DNA from: Zoogloeaceae bacterium
GTDB taxonomy: Bacteria > Pseudomonadota > Gammaproteobacteria > Burkholderiales > Rhodocyclaceae
Direction of reading: 5' to 3'
DNA length: 6,774 nucleotides
Assembly (NCBI GenBank): GCA_031278735.1
Contig: JAITJU010000281.1
Span: forward strand, 1 to 6,774
The translations under genes and the position numbers were made by a program. Below the pieces are notes generated by a model, which was not told where the DNA came from, searched no databases, and was given only the letters and a program-made list of their open reading frames with translations. This document shows, one piece after another, positions 1 through 4,003 of the stretch (the stretch's first letter is position 1; each line of letters opens with the position of its first letter).

Positions 1-884
1 CCAACGGCCTTTCCACGCCCATCGCGGTCGACCTGAACAGCGACGGTCTCGCGGACGTGATCTACGCGGGCGACCTGCGCGGCAACCTCTGGCGCTTCCG
101 GCTGAACGGAACCGGCGCCGTCCACAGCGAAAAGATCTTCGAGGCGAGGGACGGTTCGGGCAAGATACAGCCCGTCACCGCGCGTCCGGAAGTGGGGCGC
201 GACAAGGCCGGCAACGTCATGGTCTATTTCGGCACCGGCCAGTACCTGGCAAGCGCCGATGTCGCCAACAAGAGCGTCCAGTCCTTCTACGGCGTGCGCG
301 ACGTTTGCGCCGTCGGCGCCGCTCCCGGCTGCGGCGCGAGCGCGGGCGGCGTGTTGCGGCGCCAGAACCTGCTCGCGCAGACCATCGAGGAACAGAATGA
401 CCGCGCCTACAACACGCGCAATGAGCGCTACGAGGCGACCGTGCGCGTGATCAGCAACAACGCGATGAAGGGCGGGGAATCCGGCTTCCACGTCGATCTC
501 AGCCTGAAAAAGGGAACCCCCGAAGGCGAGCGGATCATCCACACGCCCATCCTGTGGCGCGACCGCGTGATTTTCAGCACCATCGTCCCCAACGGCGACG
601 AGTGCGATCCCGACGGCGACGGCTGGATGTACGAAATCGACCCCAACGACGGCAGCCGACTGGAATTCTCCGTCTTCGATCTCGACCACGACGGCAAGTT
701 CGGCGACAAGAACGACCTCGCCAAAAGCGGAAATATCGTCAGCGGCCTCAAGGTCGGCATGGGCGGCGGCCTCACGGCGCGCGGCGACGCCAAGTACCAC
801 AGCAACAACAAGGGCAAGGTAACGTCCATCAAGAACAGCAACGTTCCCCATCTGGGACGCAAGAGCTGGCGCCAGTTGCGCTGA
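1..884 (+). CDS. pilY1: PilY1-like type IV pilus tip/biogenesis protein, C-terminal part (5' truncated by window edge)
   Basis: The reading frame is already open at the left edge (first full codon at 3) and gives 293 residues before the TGA at 882-884. The GTG at 57 is an internal valine, not a start. PilY1/PilC proteins sit at the tip of type IV pili and act in pilus extension, adhesion and surface sensing; their C-terminal domain is a beta-propeller. What is seen: the propeller signature GLSTPIAVDLNSDGLAD followed by YAGDLRGNLWRF. This contains a DxNxDGxxD loop (nt 30-56) matching the family's calcium site. Further on come QPVTARPEV, YFGTGQYL, QSFYGVRD and LWRDRVIFSTIVP, then a second Asp-rich loop (DLDHDGKFGDKND, nt 678-716), and finally GRKSWRQLR, the usual family C-terminus. 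A VC..GCG cysteine pair (nt 303-335) may be a disulfide, as expected for an exported protein. Upstream minor pilin genes would be expected but lie outside the window. Family assignment is secure; the N-terminal adhesin half is not visible. Confidence 0.93.
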   Translation, partial: NGLSTPIAVDLNSDGLADVIYAGDLRGNLWRFRLNGTGAVHSEKIFEARDGSGKIQPVTARPEVGRDKAGNVMVYFGTGQYLASADVANKSVQSFYGVRDVCAVGAAPGCGASAGGVLRRQNLLAQTIEEQNDRAYNTRNERYEATVRVISNNAMKGGESGFHVDLSLKKGTPEGERIIHTPILWRDRVIFSTIVPNGDECDPDGDGWMYEIDPNDGSRLEFSVFDLDHDGKFGDKNDLAKSGNIVSGLKVGMGGGLTARGDAKYHSNNKGKVTSIKNSNVPHLGRKSWRQLR

Positions 885-895
885 TCGCCCCGCGC

Positions 896-925
896 GCGGC
901 GGACGGCCTGCCCCCCGTCCGCCGC
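896..925 (+). terminator. GC-rich hairpin after pilY1, possible terminator
   Basis: An 11-bp perfect stem (896-906 pairing with 915-925) encloses an 8-nt loop and starts 11 bp after the pilY1 stop. The position suits a transcription terminator. However, no T-run follows it, so it may work with Rho, or as a 3'-end stabilising structure rather than a classical intrinsic terminator. Confidence 0.45.
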
Positions 926-955
926 CAGTCCAGTTTCCGGATTCCCCGGATTCGC

Positions 956-977
956 GCGAGGCGCCTTGGCGCCTCGC
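956..977. repeat. Perfect 10-bp inverted repeat (gcgaggcgcc / ggcgcctcgc)
   Basis: Two perfectly complementary 10-mers are separated by only TT, giving a 22-bp near-palindrome between pilY1 and the MaoC gene. No T-run follows. It could be a second 3'-end hairpin, a protein-binding palindrome, or a copy of a dispersed intergenic repeat. A partly related sequence (gaggcgccgcgcccctc) follows at about 994-1010. Confidence 0.5.
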
Positions 978-1034
978 AAGGACGGGGCGGAGTGAGGCGC
1001 CGCGCCCCTCGCGTTTGACGAACTGTGCGCGGGT

Positions 1035-1066
1035 TTGCCGTCTTCCGCCTTCCGATCCCGTATAAT
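1035..1066 (+). promoter_or_regulatory. Candidate sigma-70 promoter for the MaoC/PhaJ-like gene
   Basis: A perfect TATAAT lies at 1061-1066, about 35 bp before the ATG at 1101, which predicts a short leader of roughly 28 nt. The best -35 candidate is TTGCCG at 1035-1040, but the spacer is 20 bp, longer than the usual 16-18. The -10 call is therefore good and the -35 call is weak. Confidence 0.5.
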
Positions 1067-1088
1067 TCGCGCTCCATGCCCATTTCAC

Positions 1089-1093
1089 AGGAG
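1089..1093 (+). promoter_or_regulatory. Shine-Dalgarno AGGAG fixing the MaoC start
   Basis: AGGAG stands 7 nt upstream of ATG 1101. This selects 1101 over the longer upstream reading frame that begins with GTG/TTG-type codons near 1035. The upstream extension would also overlap the TATAAT promoter element. Confidence 0.8.
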
Positions 1094-1100
1094 AATTTCC

Positions 1101-1532
1101 ATGAACGCCCAGAACGGCCATGATATTGAAGACCTGAGCGTCGGACAGAGCGCCAGCGTCTCGAAGACCATCACCGACGCCGACATCGTGCTTTTTTCCG
1201 GCGTGTCGACCGACACCAACGCGGTGCATCTGAACGAGGAGTTCGCCAGGACGACGATGTTCGGCGGGCGCATCGCGCACGGGATGCTTTCCGCCGGGCT
1301 GATTTCCGCCGTGCTCGGCAACCGGCTGCCCGGCCCCGGCACCATCTATCTGGGACAGACCCTGAAATTCAAGGCGCCCGTCAAACCCGGCGACACGGTG
1401 ACGGCCACCGCCACCGTGAAGGAAATCATCCCGGAAAAGAAACGCGCCGTGCTGGAAACCGTGTGCACCGTGGGCGGCAAGGTCGTCATCGAGGGCGAGG
1501 CCACCATGCTGTGCACGAGCAAAAACGCCTGA
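1101..1532 (+). CDS. MaoC-family (R)-specific enoyl-CoA hydratase, PhaJ-like
   Basis: This is a 143-residue single hot-dog-fold protein. The family hydrates trans-2-enoyl-CoA to (R)-3-hydroxyacyl-CoA in the cytoplasm, feeding beta-oxidation intermediates into polyhydroxyalkanoate synthesis; some members serve other acyl-CoA pathways. The hydratase-2 catalytic pair is present: Asp38 and His43 in STDTNAVHLNEEFA, matching the D-x4-H of Aeromonas PhaJ. It is followed by GGRIAHGML (residues 55-63) and the active-site-side strand IYLGQTLKFKAPVKPGD (82-98). Length is typical of stand-alone PhaJ (about 134-145). The start is fixed by AGGAG 7 nt upstream and by a consensus -10 box. No PHA synthase or depolymerase lies in the window, so a PHA role is inferred from the family only; a broader acyl-CoA dehydratase role is possible. 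The gene is probably transcribed from its own promoter, and a hairpin follows it. Confidence 0.9.
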   Translation: MNAQNGHDIEDLSVGQSASVSKTITDADIVLFSGVSTDTNAVHLNEEFARTTMFGGRIAHGMLSAGLISAVLGNRLPGPGTIYLGQTLKFKAPVKPGDTVTATATVKEIIPEKKRAVLETVCTVGGKVVIEGEATMLCTSKNA

Positions 1533-1539
1533 CCTCGCG

Positions 1540-1574
1540 CATTGCCGCCATTGCCGTCTTCCGCCATTGTCGTC
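1540..1574 (+). repeat. Short direct repeats (CATTGYCG, three copies)
   Basis: CATTGCCG occurs at 1540-1547 and 1549-1556, and CATTGTCG at 1565-1572. A longer pair, ccgccattgccgtc (1545-1558) and ccgccattgtcgtc (1561-1574), matches at 13 of 14 positions with a 16-bp period. It lies directly after the MaoC stop and before the methyltransferase. This may be an operator or simply degenerate GC-rich spacer. Confidence 0.4.
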
Positions 1575-1620
1575 GCGCCGGGGCAAGGTCGTGTTCCTCC
1601 CGGCGCTTCTTTCCCGCTTT
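1575..1620 (+). terminator. Candidate terminator after the MaoC-like gene
   Basis: An 8-bp perfect GC stem (gcgccggg 1575-1582 with cccggcgc 1599-1606, extendable by a G-U pair) is followed by the T-rich stretch ttctttcccgcttt (1607-1620). The T tract is interrupted by C and G, so termination may be partial and allow read-through into the methyltransferase-pyrF pair. Confidence 0.45.
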
Positions 1621-1646
1621 CCGACCCTCGTCCCCCGGCGACTTCC

Positions 1647-2816
1647 ATGACGCAACGCGATGTGGAAAACCTGGGGCAGGTCTTCACGCCCCCATCGGTC
1701 GCGCAATTCATGCTCGGCCTGTGCCGCGGCCGGGGCAGGACGCTCGAACCCGCCGCCGGGACAGGCGTTTTTTGCGAGGCGCTAAAAAGGGAAGGCCGGG
1801 ATTTCGTCGCCCTGGAAATCGACGCCCGCCTCGCTTCTCCGCAAATGCGGATTCAGGACTTTTTCGCCTATCCCGAAACGGAAAAGTTCGACGCCGTCAT
1901 CGGCAACCCGCCCTATGTCCGGCATCAGGATATTCGCCCGGAAACGCGCGCGCGACTGGATTCCGCTCTGTTCGACGAGCGCAGCAATCTCTTCTTGTTC
2001 TTCATCGAAAAATGCGTGCGCCATTTGAATCCGGGCGGCGAACTCGTCTTCATCGTGCCGCGTGAATTCATCAAGCTCACTTCGGCGCGAAAACTGAACG
2101 CCTGGCTGTATCAGGAAGGCAGCGTCACCCATTTTCAGGAAACCGGCGACAAGCGGATCTTCGGCCCCTATGTGCCCAATTGCGCCATTTTCCGTTTTGA
2201 AAAAGGCCGCGTGGATCGGCAAATGGCGGATGGCCGCCGCTTCGTCGAGCAGGACGGGCAATTGATGTTCCTGCGCGGCGAATACGCGCTGCCCTTGTCG
2301 GCGCTCTTCGCGGTGCGCGTGGGCGGCGTCTCCGGCGCGGACGACATTTTCGCCCATCCCGACGGCAACCGCGAATTCGTCTGCTCGCAAACCGCCGAAA
2401 CCGGAAAAACCCGCCGTATGCTTTACGACGTTCGCCACCCGCATCTGGAAGCGCACAAGGCGCGCCTGCTCGCCCGGCGGGTCGCGCGCTTCGACGAATC
2501 CAACTGGTGGCAATGGGGACGCGCCTATCCGCTCGATGACCGTCCGCGCATTTACGTGAATGGCCGGACGCGCCGCCCGGAACCCTTCTTTCTGCACGAT
2601 AGCCCACATTTCGACGGCTCCATTCTCGCGCTTTTCCCCAAAAAGGCCGCCCGCCGGGACCTGCCGCGACTTGCCCGGATGCTCAACCGGGAAGTCGATT
2701 GGCGGGAACTGGGCTTTGTCTGCGATGGCCGTTACCTTTTTACCCAGCGCAGCCTGGCAACCTGTCTTTTGCCCGCCGCCTTCGCCCGTTTTGCCGAGGA
2801 GCATTTATCCCCATGA
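1647..2816 (+). CDS. Solitary N6-adenine DNA methyltransferase (NPPY class, Eco57I/TaqI-like)
   Basis: 389 residues. It is predicted to transfer a methyl group from S-adenosylmethionine to N6 of adenine in a specific DNA site. Motifs run in the order of gamma-type amino-methyltransferases: motif X GQVFTPPSVAQFM (residues 10-22), SAM-binding motif I LEPAAGTGVF (33-42), acidic motif II in ALEID (Glu57), motif III Asp71 in DFF, catalytic motif IV NPPY (87-90), and GGELVFIVPREFI (130-142). The C-terminal half (about 190-389) has no motif I recognise and should hold the target recognition domain. ATG 1647 is chosen because conserved sequence begins at once; the frame stays open upstream to a TTG at 1542, but that part is low-complexity. 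No clear Shine-Dalgarno precedes 1647. No restriction endonuclease or specificity subunit adjoins it, so it looks orphan. Its stop overlaps the pyrF start. Class is confident; sequence specificity is unknown, and RNA or protein methylation is unlikely but not excluded. Confidence 0.88.
   Translation: MTQRDVENLGQVFTPPSVAQFMLGLCRGRGRTLEPAAGTGVFCEALKREGRDFVALEIDARLASPQMRIQDFFAYPETEKFDAVIGNPPYVRHQDIRPETRARLDSALFDERSNLFLFFIEKCVRHLNPGGELVFIVPREFIKLTSARKLNAWLYQEGSVTHFQETGDKRIFGPYVPNCAIFRFEKGRVDRQMADGRRFVEQDGQLMFLRGEYALPLSALFAVRVGGVSGADDIFAHPDGNREFVCSQTAETGKTRRMLYDVRHPHLEAHKARLLARRVARFDESNWWQWGRAYPLDDRPRIYVNGRTRRPEPFFLHDSPHFDGSILALFPKKAARRDLPRLARMLNREVDWRELGFVCDGRYLFTQRSLATCLLPAAFARFAEEHLSP
2796..2801 (+). 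promoter_or_regulatory. Shine-Dalgarno GAGGAG for pyrF inside the methyltransferase gene
   Basis: GAGGAG lies 11 nt before ATG 2813, within the last codons of the methyltransferase gene. It supports the start at 2813 rather than any upstream in-frame codon and is consistent with coupled translation through the ATGA overlap. Confidence 0.65.
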
Positions 2817-3652
2817 CCTTCATCGAAACCCTGGCCGCCGCCTGGACGAGGAACGATTCCCTCCTGTGCGTGGGGCTGGATCCCGACCCGGCGAAATTCC
2901 CCGCCGCGCTCGCCGGACGCGACGAGGCCATTTTTGAATTCTGCCGGGACATCGTCGACGCCGCCGCCGATCTCGTCTGCGCCTTCAAGCCGCAGATCGC
3001 CCATTTTGCCGCGCATCGCGCCGAAGACCAGTTGGAGGCGCTGATCGCCCACATCCATGCGGCGCATCCCGACATTCCGGTCATTCTGGACGCCAAGCGC
3101 GGCGACATCGGCTCCACCGCCGAGCGTTACGCCCTCGAAGCCTTCGCGCGTTACCGGGCGGACGCCGTGACCGTGAATCCCTATCTGGGGCGCGATTCCC
3201 TGGAACCCTACCTCGCCTGGCGGGACAAGGGCGTCATCCTGCTCTGCCGCACCTCGAACCCCGGCGGCGGCGACCTGCAAACGCTCGACGTGGGCGGCGG
3301 CGAAAAACTCTTCGAGCGGGTGGCGCGGCTGGCCGTCCGTTGGAACGCCTCAGGGCAATGCGCGCTGGTCGTGGGCGCGACCTTTCCCGCCGATCTTGCC
3401 CGCGCGCGCGATCTGGCGGGCGACATGCCGATCCTCGTGCCCGGCATTGGCGCGCAGGGCGGCGACATCGCCGCGACGGTGAAGGCGGGCATGACGCAAA
3501 CCGGCGCGGGACTCATCATCAGTTCTTCCCGCGCCATCCTCTACGCGGGGAAGGGCGAGGATTACGCCCAGGCCGCCCGCCGGACGGCGGAAGGGATGCG
3601 AAACGCCATCAACGATCAGCGGATCGCCGCGGGACGGCGAGCGGAAAATTGA
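2813..3652 (+). CDS. pyrF: Orotidine 5'-phosphate decarboxylase (subfamily 2)
   Basis: 279 residues. It catalyses the last step of de novo UMP synthesis, OMP to UMP plus CO2, in the cytoplasm. The catalytic signature DAKRGDIGST sits at residues 93-102 (Asp93, Lys95, Asp98). Substrate and phosphate-site elements are also visible: GLDPD (21-25), AFKPQIAHF (57-65), VPGIGAQGGD (209-218) and SSSRAILYAG (237-246). The length and the LDPDPAKFP / VNPYLGRDSLEPYL (121-134) pattern fit the longer subfamily 2 (mycobacterial-type, about 270-280 residues) rather than the roughly 230-residue E. coli type. ATG 2813 shares ATGA with the methyltransferase stop, so the two genes are probably co-transcribed and coupled. 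Upstream in-frame codons fall inside the methyltransferase and encode no family sequence. A hairpin begins 3 bp after the stop. Confidence 0.96.
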   Translation: MTFIETLAAAWTRNDSLLCVGLDPDPAKFPAALAGRDEAIFEFCRDIVDAAADLVCAFKPQIAHFAAHRAEDQLEALIAHIHAAHPDIPVILDAKRGDIGSTAERYALEAFARYRADAVTVNPYLGRDSLEPYLAWRDKGVILLCRTSNPGGGDLQTLDVGGGEKLFERVARLAVRWNASGQCALVVGATFPADLARARDLAGDMPILVPGIGAQGGDIAATVKAGMTQTGAGLIISSSRAILYAGKGEDYAQAARRTAEGMRNAINDQRIAAGRRAEN

Positions 3653-3654
3653 AG

Positions 3655-3681
3655 CGCGCCCGCGAAGAGCGCAAGGGCGCG
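3655..3681 (+). terminator. Hairpin immediately after pyrF
   Basis: CGCGCCC (3655-3661) pairs with GGGCGCG (3675-3681). An inner GCG/CGC (3662-3664 with 3670-3672) extends the stem across a two-A bulge. It begins 3 bp after the stop, but the downstream aatcccctcgccttctcc is not a T-run, so an intrinsic terminator is only possible. Confidence 0.4.
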
Positions 3682-3701
3682 AATCCCCTCGCCTTCTCCA
3701 G

Positions 3702-3710
3702 ATATGCACA
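3702..3710 (+). promoter_or_regulatory. Weak DnaA-box-like site ATATGCACA
   Basis: This 9-mer differs from the consensus TTATNCACA only at the first base and points the same way as the two boxes at 3877-3897. Alone it would not be convincing. Confidence 0.3.
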
Positions 3711-3728
3711 GCGCGCGCGGGTGGCGTG

Positions 3729-3747
3729 AAAAAAACATGATTTTTTT
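3729..3747. repeat. A7-catga-T7 dyad at the edge of the AT-rich island
   Basis: Seven A residues (3729-3735), the spacer catga, then seven T residues (3741-3747) form an A/T inverted repeat. It opens an AT-rich stretch of about 100 bp that stands out in this GC-rich window. Such tracts can bend or unwind DNA easily, or provide both arms of a weak bidirectional terminator. Confidence 0.5.
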
Positions 3748-3758
3748 GCGTTTATGGC

Positions 3759-3790
3759 TTGACAAAAATTTCTGGTTTTATGTTTATGAT
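3759..3790 (+). promoter_or_regulatory. Candidate sigma-70 promoter upstream of priA
   Basis: A perfect TTGACA (3759-3764) is followed by TATGAT (3785-3790, five of six consensus bases). The spacer is 20 bp, which is long; at 17-18 bp only poor -10 matches (gtttat, tttatg) occur. If used, transcription would start near 3797 and give priA a leader of about 200 nt that includes the DnaA boxes. Confidence 0.4.
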
Positions 3791-3876
3791 TTCAAAGGAT
3801 TTTTTCAATCGCCAAAATTTCAGGCAACGGCGAAGGGAGCCGATGACGGCGCGCTTGCGCGAGGTTTTCCCTGCCG

Positions 3877-3897
3877 CTTTCCACAAAGTTATCCACA
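3877..3897 (+). promoter_or_regulatory. Tandem DnaA boxes (CTTTCCACA and TTATCCACA)
   Basis: TTATCCACA at 3889-3897 is a perfect high-affinity DnaA-box consensus. CTTTCCACA at 3877-3885 matches at seven of nine positions in the same orientation, with a 12-bp start-to-start spacing. DnaA is the ATP-dependent initiator that binds such boxes at oriC and at some promoters. Their place in non-coding DNA, next to an AT-rich stretch and upstream of a replication-restart gene, makes them more than an isolated match. Binding itself is inferred. Confidence 0.55.
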
Positions 3898-4003
3898 GAC
3901 TTTGGGGGCAATTTGAAAAAACCCTGTCCGCAGCGTGAGTTAGGATGCTTTTCAAGAAATCACTCAAGATACCCGCGCTAACTGTCGTTTTTTTTCTTGC
4001 GCA

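Larger units (their letters stand above)
3653..4003. other. 351-bp non-coding region between pyrF and priA
   Basis: This is the only gap above 300 bp. In order it holds a GC hairpin after pyrF (3655-3681), a DnaA-box-like ATATGCACA (3702-3710), and an AT-rich island (about 3729-3835) with an A7/T7 dyad and a promoter-like TTGACA. Then come a CGCGC-TT-GCGCG palindrome (3850-3861), paired DnaA boxes (3877-3897) and a T8 tract (3988-3995) 8 nt before priA. A 70-codon frame (3704-3916) crosses it but has no ribosome binding site and no protein-like composition. I recognise no known RNA family here. Confidence 0.6.

Noticed and set aside
1035..1100. N-terminal extension of the MaoC-like protein
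   Set aside because: The extension overlaps the TATAAT element and the Shine-Dalgarno, and its Arg-rich sequence is foreign to the family.
1782..2804. 340-residue open frame on the minus strand opposite the methyltransferase
   Set aside because: It is the antisense shadow of a gene with clear SAM and NPPY motifs. Its protein shows no family motifs and it has no ribosome binding site.
1647..2816. Complete restriction-modification or phage-defence cassette
   Set aside because: No nuclease, specificity subunit, helicase or defence-like gene adjoins the methyltransferase; the neighbours are metabolic or replication housekeeping genes.
3704..3916. 70-codon plus-strand frame between pyrF and priA
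   Set aside because: No ribosome binding site, it spans a promoter-like element and DnaA boxes, and its composition changes abruptly along its length.
3797..3995. Known structured RNA (SRP RNA, 6S, RNase P, cyclic-di-GMP riboswitch)
   Set aside because: I looked for the conserved cores of these RNAs; only a vague resemblance to the SRP RNA tip (ggcgaagggagccgatgacg) appears, without the GGAAGGAAGCA core.
3653..4003. Firm oriC assignment
   Set aside because: Only one perfect box and two weak ones, no dnaA, dnaN or rpmH nearby; kept as a lower-level observation.
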